From NCBI RefSeq assembly GCF_000350225.1, contig NW_005179335.1, positions 7,087 to 61,516 on the forward strand: a stretch of 54,430 nucleotides of DNA, given 5' to 3'. A program made the translations under genes and the position numbers. Numbering within the stretch: position 1 is the first letter of the stretch; every line of letters begins with the position of its first letter. The stretch is from Chondrus crispus (lineage: Eukaryota; Rhodophyta; Florideophyceae; Gigartinales; Gigartinaceae). Of this stretch, positions 27,482 to 38,110 are shown in pieces. The notes under the pieces were generated by a model. It was not told the DNA's origin and searched no databases. It saw only the letters and a list, made by a program, of their open reading frames with translations.

Positions 27482-28275
27482 TGTTGTAATTCTACGACCA
27501 CATGCTGATATGCATGACACACAACGACAGGTATGACACGTGTATAAGCAAAAGGACTCGCGTGACGAGCTGAGCAAGTTTGATTTTCAACGTGTACACG
27601 TGTGATTTCTGTACACGGTTGCACTTTACAGTACTTCAGGAGCAAGTTCGGTTTTCACCGTGTACACCTGTGAAATATGTACACGGTTGCGGTGTACAGT
27701 ACAATCTGAGCATGTTTCTTTTTCTTCGCCCGACACGTGTATGACCTGGACACATGTCCTCATTACACTGTCGGACGCGTACAGTGCGCCTGCCGTCTTA
27801 CAGACAAAGTGTAGAACCTTGGTGGCGGGTGCCTGGCACGTGCCAAAGGTTTACAGCGTCCATGGAGTGCAGCACGGGTACAGCAGGACACAAAGATACC
27901 GTTGCGCGAGTTTTGAATTCGTAAGGCAAAATGTGCACTGTTGTAATTGACAGTGGACAGCATCTCACGAGAGATTCAGATTCATCAGGCAACATGTGCG
28001 CTGTAAACAGTCCTTGCAGGATTCATTTGAATTCGTAAGGCAACGTGTGAGCTGTAAACGTGCCTTACGAATTTGTGCCACGCTGGATTTCGAATAGTAA
28101 GGGAATTTGTGCTTTGCTGTGCTTTGTTGTACTGCCTTACTAATTTCTCCGTCATGACAGAGCTAATTCGTAAGGCGGTTTTCTGTTCTGTTTGTTGGGC
28201 CATCGCCAGTTTGGCTGAGTAGCAAGACGGGCACATGTGTTAGAGCCAATACATTTGTAGTATGTGTGTCGTAGT
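27482..28275 (+). repeat. Copia-2 LTR, 5' part
   Basis: It begins TGTTGTAATTCTACG right after the PPT and runs 794 bp to GTAGT, where the left LTR of Gypsy-B starts. It contains two copies of a unit of about 67 bp (from about 27592 and 27659) with GTACAC palindromes. Several degenerate copies of a GAATTCGTAAGGCAA-type block lie between 27915 and 28180. The missing 3' part of the LTR is not found to the right of Gypsy-B; the equivalent piece lies at 20815-20959. Confidence 0.75.
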
Positions 28276-28936
28276 GGTAGTATAACACCCATAACGGAGA
28301 GGGGTGTATACTTAGCTCGACGTAGACCCCGTACGAGGGGTGAGAAGACAGGGAGAACACACAGCTAACGAGACAGGGAAGCGGGCCCTGGTAGCGTGGT
28401 AGAGCGGGACGGTCGGGAACGAGCGTACGCGCGGGCCGATCTACGCCTCGACGCCCCGGAGCAGCGCTGGGTAACGTACCAGCGCTGACGGGCGGAGGCG
28501 GATCTAGGCCCGTACGCGTACGCAGCTGTCCCCTACCCGCTTTGTCCCGGTTAACGCGCGCGAAGGCGGATCGCGCTCGTTAGTTAAGCTGGAAGACGGA
28601 CCTAGGCGGTAGGTCGTGGACAAGTCCGTGCTTGTCCACCTCCCCCGCCGCCGGTTGCGCTCGTATTTAATGTATACAATGCGTCTATCATAATACTACA
28701 GTACCGGTATGCTGTAGTAACTTACTGTAGCGCGGGTCGTCCCGCGCTGTAATGCTGTCAGCCGTCGGGGCTGACAGCACACGTGTGGGACGCGTACTGT
28801 GCGCGCGGTGGTACGCGCCGCCTACACGTGTACGCGTGTGGTCCCGCGTCCTCCGTACAGTGGGGGTACACGTGTGCGCGCGTGTGGTTCGTATTGATCT
28901 GATCTAAATCTAATCGCGAACCGCCGTTATGCCACA
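28276..28936 (-). repeat. LTR of Gypsy-B (3' LTR, left copy)
   Basis: 661 bp. The first base is G where the family has T (GGTAGTATAAC versus TGTAGTATAAC), and a small change follows in the C run. Otherwise it is almost the same as the right LTR of Gypsy-A. The long-start ATG of the antisense ORF (28929) lies in its last eight bases. Confidence 0.88.
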
Positions 28937-28971
28937 CGGCCCCCTCCTCAAGAGTGAACGTCCGCGTTCAC
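28937..28971. repeat. PPT and duplicated pol terminus, LTR-proximal copy (Gypsy-B)
   Basis: Same 34-nt segment as in Gypsy-A (28938-28971), pairing with 33379-33412. It includes the polypurine tract on the minus strand next to the 3' LTR and the hairpin before the antisense ORF. Confidence 0.85.
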
Positions 28972-28991
28972 CCTTGAGGAGTGAGAGAACC

Positions 28992-31532
28992 ATGTCCGAC
29001 CCGGTCGCTTCCCGAGCCTTGGTCCTGTTCCCCCGCTATACGGCGTATTCCCCCGCGTTGATCCCCGATCGCCTCTCCCCTGTCTGCGTCTCGGTCCTCA
29101 TCCGCGCACCCCTTTCCTTCGCCTACATCGGCTTCTTCCCGCACATCGGTGCGGACGTCGTTCACCTTCCTCGCCCGTACGCGGGCTTCCACGTGTTCCT
29201 CATGTCTCCTCCTCCCGCGGGTCATCCCGCTGTCGACTCCCCGCTGTCCCCTTCATGTGGGGGTTCCTCCATGGCACCCCTCGCACTTCCGCCGCTCCCT
29301 GGGGCGTCCGGGCCCCCGTGTACAGTACCCGTCCCGGTCTCTACCGGGGTCTCTGTTACGCTTCCCCTTCGCGTAGAGGGGTTCTTTCCTTCCGCGGCGC
29401 CCGCGTTGCCGCCTTTCCAAAAGTCGCGCGGACCTTCCGGGTCCGCGTCATCAGTTGAATTCCGTCCGGCCTCTTCGATGGGCGCGGTACAGAAGGAAGG
29501 AGAAGACGCCCGAGCGGTCCCCGACGGGTCCGCTTCCGTGGGGTCCCCCGATGCAGAGCGCGCTAACGCGGCTTACAAGCCGCGCAGTGGGTCTTATGGG
29601 GCGTGGGGGAGCTGCCGACAGCCCGGCGCCCTGCCCCAGAAGTGTCGGAGCATGCTCGACGCCAGCGCGGAGTTGGCCGACGACACCACGCAGTGGTTTG
29701 GTGCTCCTCTGGAGCGCTCGATGTCGTTACCGGTTGAGCGACTGCGGTTCCCGTGGCGTCGGCACGCCCGATCGGGGATCACGCTTGCCCAACTACTGTC
29801 CAGCGACTCCTTGCGTCCCGACCTCATGCGTGTCCGACGCATCTACGAGGCGGGTCGTGTGGACGAGGCCGGCCTCGTCCTCGAGAGGTTGACGAGTGAA
29901 GGCGGGGGAGTTCCGTATCAACTCCCCGACGCGATCCCCGGGGACAGGTCCTTCGCGTACAGCCTCAGTGAAGTTTCGTATGTAGATCGTATGGCTGAAC
30001 ACTTGTTCGGTCGTCTCCCTGACGGCCGGCGGCGTTTCGTGTTCTCGGAAGTGAAGGAGCTATTCGTTAGCCCTCGACCGTACGCGTATTCAAAGACCCG
30101 CGTGGCCTTGCAAAAGTCCGCTAGCTCACTTATGCGGCTCCACGCCATTGCGGTGTCGCCCCACGATTGGGCGACATACCGCCATCGCGAGGAAGAGGAC
30201 GGTCGCGTTTTTAGATCGGCGTCCTTTGAGCACGGCATCACTGCAAGGGATTTCCCCGATCTGCCGGAGACGCTGCGGGGGTCCCTTCCATCCTTCGGGG
30301 TCCACCCGCACCTTCCCTATGCCCTAAAGCATTTCGGGTTTGCGTGCTCCGACCCACGGCACCCGGCCTACGCTGAATTAATGCACAACGTCGAGTGTGA
30401 GTGGGCATGGGCCCTAGGGAGCGCGTTTATGACCGAGGTCCATGTCAATCGTCGCGTGTTTGTCCAACCCATCGGGGTCCTCGCGTTCCTTGGGAGGGTC
30501 GCCGTCAACCTCCCCGACGTGCCCCTACATCCTTTAGAGACGCACTCCAAGCACGCGACGTGGAGCTTCGCGTCCGTACTTTCACTCATGCATCGCGCGT
30601 GCCAGGTGCCGGAGCGTACGCGGCGCCCGTGGACCGATTACACCACGGGCGAGCAAAGTTCCTTTCTACTGTACGACGCGCGGTCCGACTCCTTCGTAGC
30701 GAAGCCGGCCTCTCCCCAGTCCTCGCCGACCGTCGCGGGGAGAGTGGCCGGTGTGGGCTCCGCCCGTCGCGAGGCTCAGCGGAAGCGGTACCGAGAGGTG
30801 GACCCCGACACCTCGGCTTTCGTGCCGTCGCGCTTGATCCACTTACAGTCACCCAATACGTCCGGGGTATTTCGTCAATTCGCGTCGGAGGTTCCGCCCG
30901 TACCTCCTTTGAACTTGGCACGGCAAGGACCTTTGCCCTCTTCCGCGACGCCGCAGCTCATATTGTCGCCGGGGGATATCTGGGCGATTCCCGAATTGAC
31001 TCGCGCCCTCGGTACAGCGTCCCATCGCGTTTGGAAGGTCCGTGGGCTGCTAAGCACCCTCGCGAGCTGGTACCTTACGCGCAGCGCCGAAGCGAATCGT
31101 ATCGATGCAGAGCGTGAAGCCCATGCCGCGGACCTTCACCGCGTTCGGGAGGCCTTGGACGATTTCCGTAAATCGTCCCTTCGACAGTCCGAGGCCTTTG
31201 ACCGGGCGATGGCGGATCGTGACCGATACCGCCGCGAGCGAGACGAACTCCGTGCCGCCGCACAGCGAGGAGTCGCGCTTGCCGGCCACTCTGGCGCGTC
31301 CGCGTCGCGTCCCATAATGCCGGACCCTTACGCCGGACAAGCATACAATTACGTTCACGCCGGGGAGGGTGGCCCTCATGGCGCGTCGGCCCGCGCTTGG
31401 CCACGGCACAGTGAGGTCACCATGCCCTCGTTGGAGGAGCTAAGGACAGAGGTGCCCCAGCACCCGAGCTACTGTCCTCAGCCCTCCCGCGTCTCCGATC
31501 CGGCGGGGGCGGCTGATGGCCCGAGCCAATAA
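28992..31532 (+). CDS. antisense ORF of Gypsy-B, unknown protein, open
   Basis: The intact version of the opposite-strand gene: 846 codons from the ATG at 28992 (context AACCATGTC), or 867 from the ATG at 28929 inside the LTR, or 684 aa from 29478 (MGAVQ). The N-terminal 160 residues are rich in Pro, Ser, Leu and Phe and might be untranslated if the third start is used. The middle is a mixed alpha/beta-like region with no motif known to me. The coiled coil is at about residues 700-763 (counted from 28992), followed by a Gly/Pro/His-rich tail. Compared with Gypsy-A there are about 13 amino-acid replacements and very few silent changes in the shared part. A plus-strand transcript would have to start in or near the LTR. 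Function unknown; it is neither a known Gag, Pol nor a recognisable envelope. Confidence 0.7.
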   Translation: MSDPVASRALVLFPRYTAYSPALIPDRLSPVCVSVLIRAPLSFAYIGFFPHIGADVVHLPRPYAGFHVFLMSPPPAGHPAVDSPLSPSCGGSSMAPLALPPLPGASGPPCTVPVPVSTGVSVTLPLRVEGFFPSAAPALPPFQKSRGPSGSASSVEFRPASSMGAVQKEGEDARAVPDGSASVGSPDAERANAAYKPRSGSYGAWGSCRQPGALPQKCRSMLDASAELADDTTQWFGAPLERSMSLPVERLRFPWRRHARSGITLAQLLSSDSLRPDLMRVRRIYEAGRVDEAGLVLERLTSEGGGVPYQLPDAIPGDRSFAYSLSEVSYVDRMAEHLFGRLPDGRRRFVFSEVKELFVSPRPYAYSKTRVALQKSASSLMRLHAIAVSPHDWATYRHREEEDGRVFRSASFEHGITARDFPDLPETLRGSLPSFGVHPHLPYALKHFGFACSDPRHPAYAELMHNVECEWAWALGSAFMTEVHVNRRVFVQPIGVLAFLGRVAVNLPDVPLHPLETHSKHATWSFASVLSLMHRACQVPERTRRPWTDYTTGEQSSFLLYDARSDSFVAKPASPQSSPTVAGRVAGVGSARREAQRKRYREVDPDTSAFVPSRLIHLQSPNTSGVFRQFASEVPPVPPLNLARQGPLPSSATPQLILSPGDIWAIPELTRALGTASHRVWKVRGLLSTLASWYLTRSAEANRIDAEREAHAADLHRVREALDDFRKSSLRQSEAFDRAMADRDRYRRERDELRAAAQRGVALAGHSGASASRPIMPDPYAGQAYNYVHAGEGGPHGASARAWPRHSEVTMPSLEELRTEVPQHPSYCPQPSRVSDPAGAADGPSQ

Positions 31533-33378
31533 GCGTGACGTCCCCGCACGTCCTGTAGACCTCGGAATTGACGATTCGATCCCCGCGTTCGCGTAAAATT
31601 AGTACACCCCCTTTCTTCGCACCTTTCGTGGACTCGTTCTCCGCGTTGACGTCGGCACGGGAGGCCCCGCGTCCTTCGAACCTTCCTATCTCGGCACGGC
31701 GAGACGCGGCGTTCTTGTGGCGGCCCGTCTCGCCCCACCCGCGCGGTGCCGTCTCTTCCTCGTGGCATGGCCGTCGGCCCTCCCTCGCGTGACGCAGAAC
31801 CCGTGGTCGCGATCGGGGTTTGTCCCTTCCCCATCGGGAGGGACACGCGAAGCCTCGTATCCGCGTCGACCGCGGATATCGAGCTTCGAGGTTCCGTCCG
31901 CTTCGCGTTGGTCTTGATAGCGGCGGTTGATCGTCCCTCGAGGACATCTTACCTGTCCCCCTCTTTTTTCGCGGGTCTCGTACGACCTTGATACCCCCCG
32001 CGCGTGGGGGGATCGCGGTGGCCGGTGCGTGTTGCGAAGCCTTACCCCGTCGTCCAGCTCGTGTCGCTAGCGCGGCGACCCTTCCTTCCTCGTGTCGTGT
32101 CCTTTCGTACACCCCATCCGAGGGGGTGGTAAGGGGGGGTCGCATCGACGCCTGAGTTCTTCCTCTCGTACTGCGCTCTCAGCGGTCACGACTGCGGGTC
32201 ATCCCTTCCCCGTCGAGAGGGATTCGAGGAGCCTTCCCCTTATTTCGCCCCGTGTCGCGCGCTCGAGGGCACTAGCGTATCAGAGCGCGAAAAGGCCAGT
32301 GCCTCGGGTGGCTGGTCGCCGGCCACAGTAGTTTGCTTCGGCTCGCCTGACGTAGGACGAGCCGCGTGACTGTAGATGCGTGCGGCGGTGGTGCGGCGAG
32401 CCGTTGAATCTGCGTCGTAGCCCGCCCCGGGCGGCCCGAACGCGACCGCACCGGCATGTAGGCATGGGGGAAAGGTCGGGGACCCCGCCCCTATCCCTCC
32501 TCCGTGCGGTGTGGTTCTTACCCCACTGAAGGGCGGTGCGTTCCGCACGCTGATCTCCGCTGTGAAATTGCGTGTCGCCCCTGACGACACTTGTCCTGTC
32601 GGTCGTATGCGCAAGTGCGCACGCGCGCACGTGCGCCTCACCCTACTGTACGCCCTCCCTTTTTTGATTATTTCCGGAGGCGGCGGTGGCTTGGCATACA
32701 GTGTCATTCGGACCGCATTTTTTCACCTATTTTTGCAAAAATAAACGGACCATGGTCCGTTCCCCAAATTATTTCGGGTACGTGGTAATGCATGGACCTG
32801 GGGTTCGGGCGGCGCGCGCGGCTTTTTGTTTTTGGAGGCCCCCCCTTTCCCATCGGTACCTCTTCGGTCGTGCGCGGTCGCGGGATCGTGAGTCTCCCTA
32901 CGAGTGGAGCTCGTCGCGACCGTTCGCGTCATTTCTTGGCTAGGAGGGTTACGTCGCCCTCCTACTTCTCGTTGGCAACTACGCGACACGCTTCGTTACC
33001 AGCGGTTCGAGCCGCTTGGTATTTGTGTGTCGCGCAGTGAGCTTGGACTGTCCATACGTATTGGCGTCGCTCTTGTTTTCCGATTCGAGCACTCGATCGG
33101 CGAGTGTTATCGTGACGCTCTCGCGTATCTTGGGAGATCGTATGCTCCCCTCCTGTACTTGATGTTCCAGGGCTTACCATTTTCGTTGTACAGTCCGTAC
33201 TGTCTTCGCTTTTTGCGCTTTGTTGACGACGTCGGTCGTGTTCGATGAGCTTGACGGTCAATACGTTTTGGCTTCTCGCGCTTTCGTTGGCCGCCCCGGT
33301 TGGGTACGTTTGTCCGTTCGTACGCATCATCTGTTCCTAACCGCGACGTGTTAATTACGCGGTGACGAAGCGGTTGGG
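31533..33378. other. non-coding part of the antisense module (Gypsy-B)
   Basis: Near-identical to 10925-12770, with the same adjacent palindromes around an AATAAA (about 32729-32761). The alternating GCGCACGT stretch is interrupted by a substitution. No gene seen. Confidence 0.5.
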
Positions 33379-33388
33379 GGCCCCCTCC

Positions 33389-36300
33389 TCAAGAGTGAAC
33401 GACCGCGTTCACTTCGGAGGTGAGTTCCCTGCCTGTACGCGTTCTCAGTCGTTTCGCGTATCGCGACACTAGCTCCTCGGGAACATGTGTTCGGGCAGTC
33501 CAAGTGGGCTCGTTGTAGTCAGCCCACTTGATGAGGAACTCCGTAGTTCCGTCCTCTACCACGCGATGCTTGAGCAGACGCTCGACCGCGTACTGCGTGC
33601 CCTCGGTGACCTTGTCGGCAAGGTCACCTGGGGTTGTTGCACTTGCTCGTGGCGCGGCCGTCGGAGGGGGCGCGTACACGCAGCGGTCCGCCGATACGCG
33701 CTCCGTCACCCCATCACGGTCGATCGTGATTGTTCGTTTGTCGTTGGCCAGTACGCGGTATGGTCCAACGGCAGGTGACGCGAGCTTGTTCGACGTCTTG
33801 GCGCCATCGGTGGGGTTGAGGTACACGTAGTCCCCCGGTTTGAGTCGCGTGTTAATTCTTCGTACGCGTTTATCAAAGTCGCGTTTGTAGCGGGCTTGCG
33901 TACGATGCAAGCTTTCGTAAGCTTTTTGGATCGTCTCGTCCAAAGTCTTGAGAAACTCTGCGCGTTGAGTTCCCCTGTCCGGAGGGGGCGCGTCCCCGTC
34001 GGCTCTTCGAAGGGAGAACTCCGGCGGGGGTCTGCTGAGCACGAGCTCAAAGGGTGTCGTACGCGTGGTTCGGTGTACGTGGGAATTGTACGCGTACGTA
34101 AGCGGTCCCACGTACACGTCCCAATCATCCTGATGCTCGTTGACGTAGTTCCAAAGCATCGACGCAATAGTCCGGTTGTAACGTTCAACCTGTCCATTCG
34201 TCTGGGGATGATACGCGGACGTATATAAGTTAGTTATCCCCAGTACGCGACACACGCTGTGGAAGAACTTCGCGTTAAATTGAGGACCGTTGTCCGACAA
34301 CAGCGAACGCGGAACGCCGTATTTGAAGACCCACGAGTCACAGAATGCTGTCGTGACAGTGTACGCGGTCACTGTTCGAAGCGCGACAACTTGTGTTAAC
34401 TTAGTGAAGCGGTCTGTGATAACTAGGAGGAAACGTTTCCCTGCCTTCGTCTTCGGGAGCGGACCCAAGATGTCGATCGCGAGGCTCTCGAGTGGCCGCT
34501 TGGCGGGGAACAACTTCAAACGGTTGAGGTGTTTCCGCAACTTGACCCGGTTCATCGCGCAAGTCCGACACCCTCGCACCGTGGCAGCGACATCTGCAGC
34601 GAGATGGGGCCAGTAGTACTCGCGTCGAAGGGCGAAGTACATACGATTCTGGCCCGGGTGTCCCGCGATGGCCGGGTTGTGGCACAGGCGGAGGAGCCTA
34701 GCGCGGAGCGTCCGAGGTACCACCACCTGGACGATATCAGGATCAAAGGGGTGTCTCCGTTTGAGCACCCCTTGGTGGTCCTCGAAGAACGCGGAGTCCC
34801 GGGACTCTGACTGTCGTGCCAACACGGTTTGGCAGAAGTCATCCACACGTTGCTCCTCGGCTATCTCCTCTATCGTAAGAGGGGCCGGAAGGTCGTCCTG
34901 TGGTGGGGCGACCGGGGAGTCGAGCGCGCCAGCCTCGGGGTCTTCGGCGCGCTGGATGTCGGCGGCGTCGAACTCGTCGTTCTCCTCCCAAAACGAATTG
35001 GATCCTTGGAGAGCGGGGGCTTCGTCGTCACCTCGCGGTTCGTCGCGCGTCTGTACGCGCGACCTTGTTCGGGCTTCGGCTTGGTTCCGTGTCGTTACGA
35101 AGACATGGACGGCCTGATGATCACAGCTCGCGGTACAAGCGTGGTCCGCGAGCTCGTTCGATACGTCTCGAACTGTCGTGCCCCCGTCGAAAGTGGGGAT
35201 GTCGTCATCCACCTCGACGGTGGAGCGAGGGTCATCGGTGACCTTCGGCGACACGAGTCGTGACAGGGCATCGGGCACCTGATGCACGCGTCCGGGACGG
35301 TACTGAATGGTGAAATCGTATTCAGCCAGACGTAGCCGCCACCGGGTGAGTCTTCCGGAACTCTCGGTGAGGGACATGAGCCATCGGAGGGCGTCATGGT
35401 CCGTCCGCACGGTGAACTTCGTGCCTTCTACGTACGGCCGTAGTGTGCGGACAGCCCACACTACGGCGAAGCACTCGCGTTCCGTGGCGCTGTAGTTGCG
35501 CTCGCTGTCGTTCAGCGAGTAGGACCAATAGCCTACGGGGCGCCAATCGTTTGGCTGGTCGTGCTCCTGGAGCAGCGTGCAGCCAAGCTGGTAGGCACTC
35601 GCGTCCGTGTCGATCATGTACGGACGGCCGTACCGCGGTAGCGCGAGGATCAGCGGAGCGATCATACACCTCTTGAGGTTCTCGAACGCGTTCAGTTGGG
35701 CCTCCGTGGGGTTGTAGAAGTCAGGATCCGCATCCTTGCGCGTCATGTCGGTCAGAGGACGCGCTATCTTCGCGAACCCCTTAACGAATCGGCGGTATAC
35801 ATTGCACGCCCCGAGGAACGAGCGCACTTGCGTAAGTGTCCTCGGGAACGTGAACGTCTTGAAGGCATCGGCCGCCGTGTCCGCCACGCTTAACTTACCT
35901 GGGGAAATGAGGTGCCCCAGGTAGTGTACCTTCGGCTGAAAGAAGCTACACTTCTTGAGCTTGAGGGAGATTCCGGCACTCCCAAGCAAGCTCAAGACAG
36001 TGTTGAGATGCTTCGCATGTTCCGCGTGCGTACGCGAGAACACTATAACGTCATCGAGATAGACGAGGCATATTTGCCAGCGAACGCGTGAGAGAATAAT
36101 ATCCAGGGCGCGTTGGAAGGTGGCTGGTGCCCCTTTTAGTCCGAACGGCATTCGCAGGTGGCGGAACGTGCCCATGTGCGTCATAAAGGTTGTCTTATCC
36201 CGGTCCTCCGGAGCGACCGGGATCTGCCAATAACCGGAATTGCAGTCCAACGTCGTAAAGACGGCTGCATCTCCTAACGAGTCGATGCAGTCGTCCATAC

Positions 36301-37886
36301 GCGGCAGCGGATACGAATCCGCTGCAGTCTTCGCGTTGAGACGCCGATAGTCTACGCAGAACCGAAGAGAGCCGTCTTTCTTCGGTACGAGCACCACCGG
36401 GGAAGCCCACTCGGTGCTCGCGGGTTCGATAACCCCTGCGTTCAACATCTTGTTGACCTCCTTCGCGACCATTTCGCGCATCGCGGGCCCCTTACGGTAG
36501 GGCATCGAGCGTATCGGCTTCGTACCCGGTTCGAGGGCAATGCGGTGCTCCGTTGCTCGGATAGTTTCGAGCGCACCGCTCCACAGACTCGAGTGCCTAC
36601 GGAGCATCTCGAGTACGTGGCCACGGAGCTTGTCATCCTCGATGTATGACAAGTCAACCTCTTTTTCCCAATTCATCGGTGGATTTTCGGGATCCTTATT
36701 CTGTGGGAGTACAGTACCCCCCGCCGTCGGGTGGTATGAAGGTGACCGTTCGTCCGTGTCCACCCCTCCGTCACCCGCGGTGGTCTGGTCGTCGGAGTTG
36801 GATCGGCCAACTCCCACCCTTCCGACTTGATCGGTCAAGTCGGTCAGGTGTAGCGCGTGCGCGATCCCCTCGGCGACCCTCCGTTCGGGCGTGAGAATCG
36901 CGAGGGGGTTGCGCTTCGCGTATACCACGACGGTGTGCTTCGGGAGCCGCCTCTCCCGTCGCGAGAAGTTCGCGACGATGACATCGAAGGTCTGATTCGG
37001 CAGAACCTCTGCGACGCCATTCGTCAACCTCACTCCATGTCGGTGTTGGAGTGAGGGCTTGGGCTCCAAGAACTCGAGGCCCCTCCCCGCGGTTGTCACA
37101 CGCACTCGGGCTTGTGACATCGCGGGGATGGTAACCCAGCGGGCGATTCGGATCGCCTGCGGGGCCTCCTCGCGTACATCCGGCCGGCTCGTCTGGCGTC
37201 CGCGTCGCCTGGTAGGGGGAGCCGGCTCCACCTTCCTGTCGACGATGGCTACGGAGCCACCGTGGCGAAGTTCGAGCTTCTGGCCATCGATATCTATGCT
37301 GCGTACGTGGGCATCGATGAACGCGGTCCCAAGTAGGACGGGAACAGCGAGCTGTTCGGCCACTACGAATGGTATGCGGAACGTCGTGTTCCGCAACCTG
37401 ACAACGAGATGGACGACGGCCGTGAATCGGAGCGGGTTACTGTTCGCGCCAGCCAGTCGGGGTAATGGCGCGTCCCGTATCACGTAGCGGGTCCAGTCGG
37501 GAGGAAGGTCGGCCTTCCTCACCAAGTTGTACCCCGAACACGTATCGACGGCGATCGTGTGGGTCTTGAACGCGTTGCCTCCGGTGGCCACGGAGCCCAA
37601 GACGTTATATATATTTTGACGTCATGAGGCACACGAGGCCATCGACTATCTTAGGCGCGACCTTATCGGTGAGGTCGTTTCGTCGGGGCTTTCGCTTTCG
37701 GTGTTGACCCCTCTTGCGCTTCCTTCCACGCGTTTCTTGGGGCGTCCGCGGCTCGGTGACGCCCCCTCGAGTGCTCGGGTCCATACGCGGAGGACCGTTC
37801 GTCGGTGGGCCTTGGCTCACGGAAGCTAGGAGATCGACGGGCTCCTTTCGGTCTTCATTACTTCCCCCGTGTTCGCTCAGCATCAC
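33389..37886 (-). pseudogene. pol: Gypsy-B Pol, one frameshift near 37605
   Basis: It has the same domains as Gypsy-A Pol: DTCSG protease, YLDD reverse transcriptase, RNase H, HHCC and D,D-35-E integrase, chromodomain-like end. All are in one open frame from 37600 to 33389. The N-terminal part (from about 37886) is in another frame and ends with a stop after VCLMTSKYI. Gypsy-A reads through here, so one base has been gained in an AT run near 37605-37615. The protein would lack the link to Gag unless the frame is shifted back. Confidence 0.85.
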
Positions 37887-38110
37887 CGGGGTTGACGGTG
37901 TCCCGGCGGTGCTCTCCTACAGCGTCGGGCTTACGGAGGCCTCGACGCTCCCGTTCTCCTGCATTGGCGCCGCAGGAGTTCCCGTGCTCGCTCCCGCGCA
38001 CGGGGGATGTATTATCGGACAATACCCCCCGTGTCCTTGGCCAGCACGCGGGGTCCGGTCTAGTTCGTAGGGATAAGACGGCTCACGCGACCGTGTGTAC
38101 GTAACCGTCT

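Larger units (their letters stand above)
20815..28275 (+). mobile_element. Copia-2: decayed Ty1/Copia element with a split LTR
   Basis: Order: 3' part of an LTR (20815-20959), PBS, long leader, gag-protease-integrase, a reversed solo LTR inside pol, reverse transcriptase-RNase H, PPT, and the 5' part of an LTR (27482-28275). The two LTR parts join at GTAGT. The solo LTR at 24239-25501 is homologous to both parts in the expected order, which confirms that they are halves of one LTR. Coding damage includes a stop at 23671, frame changes near 24110 and 27255 and the LTR insertion, so the element is dead. Confidence 0.85.

Noticed and set aside
27590..28180. CRISPR-like or satellite array
   Set aside because: The repeats are few, uneven in spacing and diverged, and lie inside an LTR of a eukaryotic element.
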